From NCBI GenBank assembly GCA_900546395.1, contig URDD01000009.1, forward strand, positions 1-52,082: a stretch of DNA of 52,082 nucleotides, given 5' to 3'. Under the pieces are notes generated by a model, which worked only from the letters and a program-made list of their open reading frames with translations, did no database searches and was not told the DNA's origin. Positions 24,610-31,989 of the stretch are shown in pieces (position 1 is the first letter of the stretch; each line of letters begins with the position of its first letter). The position numbers were made by a program, and so were the translations under genes. The DNA is from an uncultured Bacteroidales bacterium (lineage in GTDB: Bacteria; Bacteroidota; Bacteroidia; Bacteroidales; UBA932).

Positions 24610-26493
24610 TTATTCTCCACGGGCAACTTCGTGGAACTTGCTGTCAGACTTGTCGTAGTACACCTTGATGTATGCTCCGACCTTTGTCGGGTTCCATGCA
24701 GACGAGATCTCTGAGAACTTGCCGGACTTGTCAATGCCGGTAGCATTGGTGGTAGAACCACATTCGATGCGATAGATTACTCCTTCTGAAGCATTGGTAA
24801 TGTCCGTCAGCTTCTTTGTAGAGGTATTAGCACCTGTAGTGAAGATGATTCCCTCTTTCGCATTGGCCGTTGTAGCATCTGCCTTGAGTGCAACTGCAGG
24901 CCAGTTCATGAAGACCATCTGTTCCTTACAATCTGCCGCCTTCAGTTCAGCAAGGTCTTTCTTCTTGACACCTGCAAAGCAGACTCCTGCTCCTTCCATC
25001 CAGTAACTGTAAGCAATCACCTCTTCAAGGTCTCTCTGGAAATTCATCTTGAACTCCTCACCTGGCACATTCTCAAGAAGAACGATATTGTCATCCACTG
25101 TAGCAAAGATGAACTTGAGACTACCCATACAAGGTACCCAACGGATAGGAATCTCATAATCCGGCACTTTATCCACTACCCCAGTGTAGTTAGTATCTGT
25201 GCCGTATTTGGCCCTGTACCAGGCCTTGAACCAAGGACGATGCTTTTCATTGACATACAGAGCATACTGATGTATGAACTCGGTTTTTTCGGAAAGCGTC
25301 TCGGCGAAGAATGTCAGCACATCTCCGATATCCGCCTGACTGTATGTCGCCAGCTGGGCATCAAGGAACGGAAGCACTTTCTTCTCGTCATAGAGCCCCA
25401 TCAGTCTATGAATAACACCTGTCGATGCAAACATAGTATTCCCGGCTACATTTTTCTTAGGCTCTACGCGATATCCCATAATAGCCCTGCGGATGCGCTC
25501 GTTGCTTATCTGCTTCGCCATTTCCAGGATAATCCACTCGATGAGACTCCACTTGATAGGATCTGAACCGGACTTGTTGAGATAGTTCAGGTAAGAGCGC
25601 TCAATCGCTGACATGTCTTCAAACTGAAGCTTTGCCATCGCCTTGTCAACATATCCTTTTTCAGGCTGGAAGTTGATATCACCCTTGAAGACGCGCCCTG
25701 CCTGGTAAGCCTGTGACACCTCAGTAAAGAGAACATTGGTAATGAGGGTACCTGACTGGATGTTCGAAATCTTCGAGAACAGGCCGTTCAGGTTAGGAAG
25801 AGACTGAAGTCGTGAGATAAGGGCATCCTGACGCACTGACAATGCTCTCGTACCGATTTCTGTATCAGAAGTAAGAGCAGAGTAGTCAACTGTACCCTTG
25901 ATAACATCCTGAAGGGTACCGTTCGCAATGTGCATATTCAGCCTTGCACACAGCGACTCTGTATAATCATTGACTGCAGAGCGGAAAAGAGCTGCATCCT
26001 CAGAGGTAGGAGTTCCGGAGGATGCACGATTGATGGCGATACGGTTGTATCGTCTCGTAGCCTCGAAAAGAGGATGCTGTACGCCGAATGCATACCTTGC
26101 AGTGTGTGGACCATAAGCCCTGACAGGAGCCTCGACACGGTCTTCAGGAGTATCTCCCTGAGATGCAGATCCAAGTGCTGCCACTGTCGCCTGAAGGTTT
26201 CTGACAGCCTCAAGAATCTGGGCTGAAGAATCAGTCTCCTGTGCAGAAGACTCTGTACCGAGTAGCTCTGCAAGCTCTCCGAAAACCCTGCTCTGCTCCG
26301 CATACCTCTCCTCTCTTGCCTGTTCTGCCTGGTAAGCTTCGAAGTCGGACTGGAAAGAATCAGCACCATAGGCCTCCTCATAAGCCTTAATCAGTGCTGA
26401 CTGATCCTCTGCCGACAATTCTTTTTTCTGGAATCTGTCGGTAAGTTCCAATTTGGCCACAATGGCCATCAAGTTCTGAAAAAATCTTCTCAT
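24610..26493 (-). CDS. Major capsid protein with scaffold-like N terminus
   Basis: A 627-residue protein, larger than typical HK97-fold capsids (about 300-400). Residues 1-120 are acidic, coiled-coil (E-E-A-Y-G-A-D-S, Q-A-E-Q-A-R-E-E-R-Y-A-E-Q) like a scaffolding domain, which the upstream protease would remove. The middle (about 120-540) has the capsid features. Residues about 545-627 (E-G-I-I-F-T-T-G-A-N-T-S-T, K-V-G-A-Y-I-K-V-Y-Y-D) look like an added beta domain, perhaps a surface decoration. The S49-type protease gene lies directly upstream with a four-base overlap. Assignment by size, position and protease pairing. Confidence 0.75.
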   Translation of the reverse strand: MRRFFQNLMAIVAKLELTDRFQKKELSAEDQSALIKAYEEAYGADSFQSDFEAYQAEQAREERYAEQSRVFGELAELLGTESSAQETDSSAQILEAVRNLQATVAALGSASQGDTPEDRVEAPVRAYGPHTARYAFGVQHPLFEATRRYNRIAINRASSGTPTSEDAALFRSAVNDYTESLCARLNMHIANGTLQDVIKGTVDYSALTSDTEIGTRALSVRQDALISRLQSLPNLNGLFSKISNIQSGTLITNVLFTEVSQAYQAGRVFKGDINFQPEKGYVDKAMAKLQFEDMSAIERSYLNYLNKSGSDPIKWSLIEWIILEMAKQISNERIRRAIMGYRVEPKKNVAGNTMFASTGVIHRLMGLYDEKKVLPFLDAQLATYSQADIGDVLTFFAETLSEKTEFIHQYALYVNEKHRPWFKAWYRAKYGTDTNYTGVVDKVPDYEIPIRWVPCMGSLKFIFATVDDNIVLLENVPGEEFKMNFQRDLEEVIAYSYWMEGAGVCFAGVKKKDLAELKAADCKEQMVFMNWPAVALKADATTANAKEGIIFTTGANTSTKKLTDITNASEGVIYRIECGSTTNATGIDKSGKFSEISSAWNPTKVGAYIKVYYDKSDSKFHEVARGE

Positions 26494-27347
26494 TGTTCAA
26501 ACGGTATTTTATTAATGTCTATTTGTCGAGACTGCTTCTTTGACACCACCTTGGCTATGTCGGAAATCAGGTCCTCAAGAGTCTTTTGTCCGTCCACAAG
26601 CCCTGCGGCAACTGCCTCTTCAGTATAATAAGTCTCACCTTCCAGGGCTGCCTCCGAAGCTGAAGGGCGGGCAGATTTAACATCATTGATAAAAGCTTCA
26701 GCAAGCGGATCCAGATAAGTTTTCACAAACTCTTCTCCTTCGCCTTTTTCGGCATCGTTGAAAATCTTGTTCTTGCGCGGTGAGTAACTGCTGTAGTATT
26801 CATGCTCCTTGATACCCCACTTTTCCAGCATCCCGGCATCATCATATAACACAGCCATGACTCCGATACAGCCGGCCGATGAGAAAATGGAGCTTGAATA
26901 AATCTTGTCAGCACCCGCAGCAAGATAGTACCCGGCAGATGCCGCTGTAGTATCAACCAGGGCGTAACACGGCTTTTTCAGCCTTCTGACCACTTCATAA
27001 GCCTCATGACAGCCGAATGCTTCTCCCCCACAGCTATCGACATGTATGATATGTGCGGCTATCGATGGATTAGCATCAGCTGCAAGGAGATTATTGATAA
27101 ACCGTTCCGTTGAAAACCTATAGTATGAACGGTAATATATATTCCCGAAGACAGGATGATAGGCGATGCTGCCTTCCTTTATGTCCTGGCTATAAAACTC
27201 ATCAGACACTACAGGCAAATCGTCAGAGAGTGCTATATTATCCATATATGACTTATGAGGGTCGAAAGAATCAATCCTCATACTGGACTCGGAAGGAACA
27301 GGAACTGTCCCGTAAAAAGCGATTATACTGTTCTTTTTTTCTGGCAT
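26490..27347 (-). CDS. S49/ClpP-fold head maturation protease
   Basis: About 285 residues. Shows V-D-S-C-G-G-E-A-F-G (oxyanion turn) and the nucleophile region T-A-A-S-A-G-Y-Y-L-A-A-G-A-D-K-I-Y (Ser in S-A-G-Y), as in SppA/S49 proteases used to mature phage heads. The frame opens at 27389; the ATG at 27347 follows AGAGGA and is taken as start. It probably cleaves the scaffold part of the capsid protein encoded by the next gene. Confidence 0.85.
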   Translation of the reverse strand: MPEKKNSIIAFYGTVPVPSESSMRIDSFDPHKSYMDNIALSDDLPVVSDEFYSQDIKEGSIAYHPVFGNIYYRSYYRFSTERFINNLLAADANPSIAAHIIHVDSCGGEAFGCHEAYEVVRRLKKPCYALVDTTAASAGYYLAAGADKIYSSSIFSSAGCIGVMAVLYDDAGMLEKWGIKEHEYYSSYSPRKNKIFNDAEKGEGEEFVKTYLDPLAEAFINDVKSARPSASEAALEGETYYTEEAVAAGLVDGQKTLEDLISDIAKVVSKKQSRQIDINKIPFEQ

Positions 27348-27535
27348 TATCCTCTTTTTACACGAAGATACATCAGTGTTTTCGTGCATTAAAGGACAGC
27401 CGGAAGGCCCCTTTCTATAGCGATGAGGAAAGAGTCAGCAAAAGTCTTGAAAATGTATAAAAATTAGGTACTAAAACTGTCCGGACTTAGAGAAAAATCA
27501 GTCTGAAAATACAGGACATAAAGGGGCGCATATTT

Positions 27536-28063
27536 TTATAAATCAAAGGTTTCCGCCGACTTCTCCATATTCTCGAACCTCTGCCGATACCGGTACCAGT
27601 CCTTTCGCAGCATCTCCACTGTTACCTTCTCCGGCTCGATATGGTAGTCTGACAAGAACTCATCGATAGCCTCTACAATGTCCAGATCCGCATTGTTGTT
27701 AAGAGCGCCGGCCATATAGGCGTGAAAAGTCTGTTTGAATCCCTTCATCAGATGTTTTGAAACAGCTCTCTGGCCCTTATCAGAAAGATAATCCCTGTAC
27801 AGGGTATGCAAATGGACAGTTCTCTGCGAAGGGAAAGAGTATGTTTTCTTCTTACTCTTCAGGAGAGCAATCCTGATACTGTCGCAACTCCCCTCCGGAG
27901 ATACAGGCATATAATCCGAAGGAATCGTTTCCAGGTGCATCTTTACCAGCCCCCATAGTCGTGATCCCTTTGATGGAGAGATTATATCGCTCCCAGAATT
28001 GATAGATACTATGTACTCACGCAGTGCAGGAGATACCTTTACACTTACCAATGCTCTGTCCAT
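27536..28063 (-). CDS. Hypothetical protein adjacent to iteron region
   Basis: A 175-residue basic protein (K-V-S-P-A-L-R-E-Y-I, S-Q-R-T-V-H-L-H-T-L-Y-R-D-Y-L, then E-K-V-T-V-E-M-L-R-K-D-W-Y-R-Y-R-Q-R-F). The frame is open to 28120; ATG at 28063 is chosen because a -7-like TATTTTTG lies just before it. Situated between the repeat region and the head genes, it may bind those repeats (late activator, replication or packaging factor); this is inference. No domain recognised. Confidence 0.6.
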   Translation of the reverse strand: MDRALVSVKVSPALREYIVSINSGSDIISPSKGSRLWGLVKMHLETIPSDYMPVSPEGSCDSIRIALLKSKKKTYSFPSQRTVHLHTLYRDYLSDKGQRAVSKHLMKGFKQTFHAYMAGALNNNADLDIVEAIDEFLSDYHIEPEKVTVEMLRKDWYRYRQRFENMEKSAETFDL

Positions 28064-28083
28064 TTTACTTTGATTATGTCCCA

Positions 28084-28091
28084 CAAAAATA
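28084..28091 (-). promoter_or_regulatory. Probable -7 element with inverted repeat
   Basis: TATTTTTG on the minus strand, 20 bases before the ATG at 28063. Just upstream (about 28097-28117) GTCCTG and CAGGAC form an inverted pair containing the palindrome TCCTGCAGGA, a likely operator. The -33 element is not clear. Confidence 0.45.
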
Positions 28092-28200
28092 GATTCTGTC
28101 CTGTTTCTCCTGCAGGACAAAAACTACAGTAAGATACAAAAATTCAAGCAGAATTTCAATAGAAGAAAAATAAGACACCTTGTCAAAATCGCCGTTTTTT

Positions 28201-28615
28201 TAGTACTTTAGAACTGACACGCGTAATGCATTAATTTACAATTAATTACAAAGCAATAATATTAGTACTGAATTAGTGCTGCCTCAGAACCGGGGGCAGT
28301 ACTAATTTTTTTGCCCTTTAGCACTGTTTCAGCACTGTTTTAGTACTGCCTTAATTCGCTGACATTCCGCAAGTTACACGCCCACAGTTCTAAAGTACTA
28401 ATTTTTTCCTATTTTTATATAGGTGTTATTTTTTGAAGTAGTAAATAAAATAAATAATATAATATATAAGGCTGATTGTCACTCTCTTGCATCATTTTAG
28501 ACCTCCCGACAGTTCAGTATTTTTTCTCTTGGAAAGAGGTTGGGGGAGCGGGGAAGGAACAGGAACAGTACTGGTTTTTCAGTACTAATCATCAGTACTA
28601 ATATCAGAACTGAAG
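28201..28615. repeat. Iteron-like cluster, core AGNACT
   Basis: About 14 copies or near-copies of an 8-9 bp motif (YAGTACTRA and variants with GCACT, GAACT or GTTCT) occur in both orientations: for instance 28201, 28262, 28296, 28336, 28394, 28566, 28579 and 28593, with AGCACTG at 28319 and 28331. The core AGTACT is palindromic. The stretch is AT-rich and gene-free, lying between the cargo region and the leftward head operon. It looks like a multi-site protein-binding region: an origin, packaging site or late control region. No other gene in this 875-base gap is seen apart from a hicB fragment. Confidence 0.7.
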
Positions 28616-28739
28616 CCTTTCCTCTGTAAAGAAATTATAAAAAAAGGTGTAATTTCGCCCGAAACAGCCTCTTTTACCATCATCAATACCATTAATCCAC
28701 TACATATTTTCGAGCTTCTGAAAGGCGAAATTACCTATC

Positions 28740-28765
28740 AAAAAAGGCAGCCCCGAAAGGCTGCC
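28740..28765 (-). terminator. Terminator of STAS/GHKL cassette
   Basis: GGCAGCCTTTCGGGGCTGCC followed by TTTTTT on the minus strand. The same 20-base hairpin is used at 32670-32689 and 33394-33413, a sign that the cargo cassettes share an origin or exchange by recombination at these ends. Confidence 0.85.
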
Positions 28766-28786
28766 CTAATTGGTGTTAAAGTTCTA

Positions 28787-28867
28787 TTATAGAGAAACCG
28801 AACTGAGTTCGGAACCTATCCTATGAATGGCATCAAGAATCTTTCTATCGGTCAGATGCTGACACGC
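28787..28867 (-). pseudogene. 3' remnant of a HicB-like antitoxin gene
   Basis: A 26-residue tail, Q-H-L-T-D-R-K-I-L-D-A-I-H-R-I-G-S-E-L then S-S-V-S-L and stop, has no start of its own. It matches the C-terminal helix of HicB in this window (K-R-I-L-D-G-I-H-T-V-G-K-E-L-I). The STAS-like gene ends inside it (28845) and the common terminator follows. So an antitoxin gene once ended here and has been replaced from upstream. Confidence 0.6.
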
Positions 28868-29138
28868 TTATTTTATTAACATAATCCAAAATCCTTAGTG
28901 CCTGGGATTTATTGATATTAACAAACCTCAATCTATTCTTCACGAAATCGACCCCTTTTTCTTTTACAAGTCGTCCAAGACACATATTCAGAAAAACAGA
29001 CGGTAAATCTGATACCTCTGCCATATCCCAAACATATACATCTTCCTGATTATTGCTGGAGTTCATCATATCGAAGATAACTGCTCCAGCGTCCGGGAAC
29101 TGCCTGCCGGCTAAAGCGTCTTTTATTGATATATTCAT
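28845..29138 (-). CDS. STAS-like (DUF4325) domain protein
   Basis: A 97-residue alpha/beta protein with F-P-D-A-G-A-V-I-F-D-M and an S-Q-A-L-R-I-L-D-Y-V C terminus. The size and pairing with a GHKL-ATPase gene fit the STAS-like DUF4325 family. GHKL/STAS pairs often work as switches in which the ATPase phosphorylates or releases the STAS partner; target unknown here. Three bases separate it from the ATPase stop. Its 3' end overlaps the hicB remnant, consistent with insertion. Confidence 0.65.
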   Translation of the reverse strand: MNISIKDALAGRQFPDAGAVIFDMMNSSNNQEDVYVWDMAEVSDLPSVFLNMCLGRLVKEKGVDFVKNRLRFVNINKSQALRILDYVNKISVSASDR

Positions 29139-29141
29139 AAA

Positions 29142-30014
29142 TTATCCCTCCATAAACAAATTAAAATTATCTAATGTTTCCTCATCCGGAAAATGAGAAA
29201 GAGAAATACTGTAAGATAATAGACACCCCTTAAAGTCGAATCCTAAGTCAGTTGCCCTCTCATTTTTATCCGTCATCATCAAAGCTGCAGAATTACTGAT
29301 AATCCATAGATAATCATCTTCAGTGCATACATTCCTGATATTATCAATCCCCATCCCTGCATTATGTTGCGCTGAATGAACTGTAAAATTAGTTTCTGCA
29401 GCTAACATCAGCGCCTTCTTATCATCAATAATCTCGGGATCGTATGCCCGCACCGTATTCGCAACTCCTGTGCCGAAGTCACAGACTGCAACATAAAGGA
29501 CTTTATTTATTTCATCAAATCTGAGCATTGAAAATGCGTTCCCTCCAGCTGCAGCATGATCCTTTATATTATAATACGCTTCATGAAGACTATTGGTTAC
29601 AGCACTTAAATCTTTATGATGAAAAAACTTATTCTTCAAATAACCTATGGTTCTTCTTGCGTGATCCTCCATCAACTCAAACTGCACATGCCACAAATTA
29701 AGAATCGTATTGTCAAAAGCAACAGTATAGTCCTGCCTTTGCTGCCAGTATGCTCTAAAATTCAAGTCTTCCAGAAAATAATTTCCACAATCCTCTTTTG
29801 GTTCAAGTGATACTGTAATTTTCTTTTGGTCCAGGAACTCGACGAGACAAGCCAAAGAGACAATATGCTCTGGGATAAGATCTTCCTTTTTTAAATCTCC
29901 AAAAGAAAGGATTATTTTGTCACCCATAGTGCATTCTGTCTCTCTAATTTCAGATATTCTTCTGAGCCATTCAACCCTTTTAAGAGAGTTTATATTTTCT
30001 CTGACAATTTTCAT
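29142..30014 (-). CDS. GHKL (HATPase_c) ATP-binding protein
   Basis: A 290-residue protein. The C-terminal half has the Bergerat ATP-binding fold: N box L-H-E-A-Y-Y-N-I-K-D-H-A (about 143-154), G1 D-F-G-T-G (179-183), G2-like A-G-M-G-I-D-N-I. There is no histidine phosphoacceptor domain, so it is an anti-sigma-kinase or MutL-like regulator, not a sensor kinase. The N-terminal 120 residues are of unknown fold. The frame is open to 30062; ATG 30014 is used. It forms a pair with the STAS-like gene and follows leader gene B by 44 bases, so all three may be co-transcribed. Confidence 0.75.
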   Translation of the reverse strand: MKIVRENINSLKRVEWLRRISEIRETECTMGDKIILSFGDLKKEDLIPEHIVSLACLVEFLDQKKITVSLEPKEDCGNYFLEDLNFRAYWQQRQDYTVAFDNTILNLWHVQFELMEDHARRTIGYLKNKFFHHKDLSAVTNSLHEAYYNIKDHAAAGGNAFSMLRFDEINKVLYVAVCDFGTGVANTVRAYDPEIIDDKKALMLAAETNFTVHSAQHNAGMGIDNIRNVCTEDDYLWIISNSAALMMTDKNERATDLGFDFKGCLLSYSISLSHFPDEETLDNFNLFMEG

Positions 30015-30058
30015 ATTTGCAAAGAAATAAAAATAATAGCATAAATCAAATATTCCTA

Positions 30059-30367
30059 TCAATCTTCATACTGTTCCGGATGCTTCAGCCGGCTGTGCAT
30101 GTCATAGTCTTTTTTGACCATCTGCATGATGTTGGCCAGGGCGCTGGAGAGACTGTATCCCTTGGTGGATTTCTGGCGGCGGATAGTCGGACCGGTCATG
30201 ATCTTGATATAGACGCACCCCTTGGCGCGGCCAGCGTGCTTGATTCGCATCTTGAAGATACCTGGATACTGGGATACAAGAAATCTGGCCGCATCGATAA
30301 AGGCCGGATTGGTGACATTTGACATCCCGTATGGGAGTCCGTTGGTGGTGTTGTAATAAGTACGCAT
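30059..30367 (-). CDS. 102-aa basic protein, copy B, behind structured leader
   Basis: A basic protein (P-Y-G-M-S-N-V-T-N-P-A-F-I-D-A-A-R-F-L-V, H-A-G-R-A-K-G-C-V-Y-I-K-I, R-R-Q-K-S-T-K-G-Y-S-L-S-S-A-L-A-N-I). From residue 6 on it is nearly identical to copy C (31347-31655); only the first five codons differ, and these belong to the locus-specific leader segment. This suggests the protein is constrained while the start region follows the leader. Function unknown; the basic surface fits a nucleic-acid binder. Confidence 0.75.
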   Translation of the reverse strand: MRTYYNTTNGLPYGMSNVTNPAFIDAARFLVSQYPGIFKMRIKHAGRAKGCVYIKIMTGPTIRRQKSTKGYSLSSALANIMQMVKKDYDMHSRLKHPEQYED

Positions 30368-30593
30368 AATTACAAGTATATTAACGATAAAAGCCCTGCA
30401 CTTAGGTGGGCGTACCAACATACAACACCAACTGCCGTAATATTGTCGCCAAGTTTCCCGGGCGAAAACCACCGTATGCAGGGCAATTATCTATATTTCT
30501 TCAGGAAAATACACTCTTCCGGCAGAATACAGATACTGATATAATATGTTAGTACGCACCGGCAAAGGTAGGGAAAGAATTTGAATTTGCAAG
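30341..30593 (-). ncRNA. Structured leader element, copy B, with promoter
   Basis: Same design as copy A: -33 TTG (near 30591), 19 bases, -7 TACCTTTG (30570-30563), segment 1 (30557-30540), CTGCCGGAAGA hairpin with GTGTA loop, CCCTGCA/TGCAGGG and GGTGG/CCACC stems with an apical hairpin closed by TCGCC/GGCGA, CGGCAG, segment 2 (30432-30410) and segment 3 (30365-30341) over the ATG. Segment 1 matches the reverse complement of segment 2 over 14 bases with two G.U; segments 2 and 3 pair as GCGTAC and TACAACACCA. The paired bases differ from those of A and C. Confidence 0.75.
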
Positions 30594-30605
30594 AAAAAAA
30601 GAAAA

Positions 30606-30625
30606 GGGCAACCTTTCGGTCACCC
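30606..30625 (-). terminator. Terminator of hicAB-2 cassette
   Basis: On the minus strand an eight-pair stem (GGGTGACC with GGTTGCCC, two wobbles) around GAAA is followed by TTTTCTTTTTTT. It separates hicB-2 from the promoter of leader copy B. Confidence 0.75.
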
Positions 30626-30653
30626 CGTGCTATCAAAAGACGCTGTCAAACAA

Positions 30654-31055
30654 TCAAGAGATAGCAATCAATTCCTTTCCGACAGTGTGGATGCCATCCA
30701 GGATCCTTTTCTGCATTTCCGGGCGAGGTTTTCTATAACCGGAAGCATAATGCGTAAGCTGCTGCTGATTTATACCTGTTACTTTTGCTATGGCAGCCTT
30801 TGGTATGAGTTTTTCTACATGGTGCAGAAGCGCTGCTGTAGTCAGATGCCATTCGATATCCAATGCTCCTTCAAACTCCGCAGGTATTGCCTCTCCGTCT
30901 TCCCTCATACCTTGGATATGAAATTCCAAAGCCTCAAGCATATTCTTTTTCAACTCATCCAATGTATGCCCGGTAGATACGCAAGCAATATTCTCATTTG
31001 CCGGAGCTGCAGCAAAATTATCTGACCAATCGACATTAATTATTATTTTCCCCAT
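30654..31055 (-). CDS. hicB: HicB-family antitoxin
   Basis: A 133-residue antitoxin: N-terminal strand I-I-I-N-V-D-W-S-D-N-F then N-I-A-C-V-S-T-G-H-T-L-D-E-L-K and E-G-A-L-D-I-E-W-H, with a C-terminal HTH (I-A-K-V-T-G-I-N-Q-Q-Q-L-T-H-Y-A-S-G-Y-R-K-P-R-P-E). It follows hicA-2 by 35 bases. Middle member of three HicAB pairs in the phage. Confidence 0.85.
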   Translation of the reverse strand: MGKIIINVDWSDNFAAAPANENIACVSTGHTLDELKKNMLEALEFHIQGMREDGEAIPAEFEGALDIEWHLTTAALLHHVEKLIPKAAIAKVTGINQQQLTHYASGYRKPRPEMQKRILDGIHTVGKELIAIS

Positions 31056-31090
31056 ATATAATCCTCCTTATACTTTTATCTGCAGGGCGG

Positions 31091-31285
31091 CTATTTCCAC
31101 CCTGCCTGCTTCCAAATACTGTTTAACAAAAATTGATCGAGTGTCGCTGACGGCTTTGCATTGACTGTTACCCTACCTTTTTTGACAGGATGCTTAAACT
31201 GCCTGTGGCTTCCTTTCTGCGCAACGAGATACCAGCCGTCAGCTTCAAGCATCTTCAGTATCTCATTAACTTTATATCTTCTCAT
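31091..31285 (-). CDS. hicA: HicA-family mRNA interferase toxin
   Basis: A 64-residue HicA: K-V-N-E-I-L-K-M-L-E-A-D-G-W-Y-L-V-A-Q-K-G-S-H-R-Q-F-K-H-P with catalytic-type His27 in G-S-H. ATG at 31285 is preferred over a frame-opening codon at 31309, inside the leader. It has its own promoter and is the first gene of the pair. Confidence 0.88.
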   Translation of the reverse strand: MRRYKVNEILKMLEADGWYLVAQKGSHRQFKHPVKKGRVTVNAKPSATLDQFLLNSIWKQAGWK

Positions 31286-31306
31286 ATCCTTGATTGTTTG
31301 ACAATA

Positions 31307-31338
31307 CAAAGATATAATTTTTTATATCAATATCCAAA
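31307..31338 (-). promoter_or_regulatory. hicAB-2 promoter
   Basis: Minus strand -33 TTTG (31338-31335), 20 bases, -7 TATCTTTG (31314-31307), 22 bases before the hicA ATG. It begins directly after the stop of leader gene C, so the cassette is transcribed independently. Confidence 0.75.
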
Positions 31339-31346
31339 TATTTTAA

Positions 31347-31655
31347 TCAATCTTCATACTGTTCCGGATGCTTCAGCCGGCTGTGCATGTCATAGTCTTT
31401 TTTGACCATTTGCATGATGTTGGCCAGAGCACTGGAGAGACTGTAACCCTTGGTGGATTTCTGACGGCGGAGGGTAGGACCCGTCATGATCTTGATATAG
31501 ACGCACCCCTTGGCGCGGCCAGCGTGCTTGATTCGCATCTTGAAGATGCCGGGATACTGAGAAACAAGAAATCTGGCCGCATCGATAAAGGCCGGATTGG
31601 TGACATTTGACATCCCGTAAGGGAGTCCGTTGGTAGTGTTGTTTACTGGTAGCAT
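31347..31655 (-). CDS. 102-aa basic protein, copy C, behind structured leader
   Basis: Nearly identical to copy B from the N-T-T-N-G-L-P-Y-G-M motif to the C terminus (H-P-E-Q-Y-E-D), with first codons M-L-P-V-N instead of M-R-T-Y-Y. The pair of genes plus leaders is a duplicated block of about 535 bases with hicAB-2 between the copies. Same unknown function as copy B. Confidence 0.75.
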   Translation of the reverse strand: MLPVNNTTNGLPYGMSNVTNPAFIDAARFLVSQYPGIFKMRIKHAGRAKGCVYIKIMTGPTLRRQKSTKGYSLSSALANIMQMVKKDYDMHSRLKHPEQYED

Positions 31656-31880
31656 AATTACAACATTTTAAATAACAAAAACCCTGCACTTAGGTGGTGC
31701 TACCAGTAAACAACATTTCTGCCGATACTCCTCTGGTTTCCCTTCGGTAAAATCCACCATATGCAGGGCAATTATCTATATTTCTTAAGGAAAATACACT
31801 CTCCGGCAGAAAATAGACGATATACAATGTTATTTACTGATAGCATCGGCAAAGGTAGGGAAAGAATTTGAATTTGCAAG
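31637..31880 (-). ncRNA. Structured leader element, copy C, with promoter
   Basis: -33 TTG (near 31878), 19 bases, -7 TACCTTTG (31857-31850), then segment 1 (31845-31828), CTGCCGGAGA hairpin with GTGTA loop, CCCTGCA/TGCAGGG and GGTGG/CCACC stems, CGGCAG, segment 2 (31715-31698) and segment 3 (31654-31637). Segment 2 is the exact complement of segment 3 over 18 bases. Segment 1 pairs with segment 2 over the same 18 bases, with the two changed positions giving G.U pairs. This is the clearest of the three copies. Confidence 0.78.
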
Positions 31881-31886
31881 AAAAAA

Positions 31887-31908
31887 GCCATCGGATTTCT
31901 CCGATGGC
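31887..31908 (-). terminator. Terminator of first DUF5053-like cassette
   Basis: GCCATCGGA-GAAA-TCCGATGGC followed by TTTTTT on the minus strand: a strong hairpin. It lies just upstream of the -33 element of leader copy C. Confidence 0.85.
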
Positions 31909-31989
31909 CGTGGCCGCTCTCCATTACGGCCGGTGTCAAATAAAACAAATAATCGTAAGAACGAATGATTGTCTGGAGAATTATATTTC

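Noticed and set aside
28201..28615. CRISPR array
   Set aside because: Repeats are only 8-9 bases, in both orientations and irregularly spaced.
15129..31880. Diversity-generating retroelement, retron or intron explanation for the repeated leader
   Set aside because: No reverse transcriptase is encoded near any of the three copies and the elements are only about 240 bases. They start with a promoter and end on a start codon, which suits a leader better, although a mobile-RNA origin cannot be excluded.
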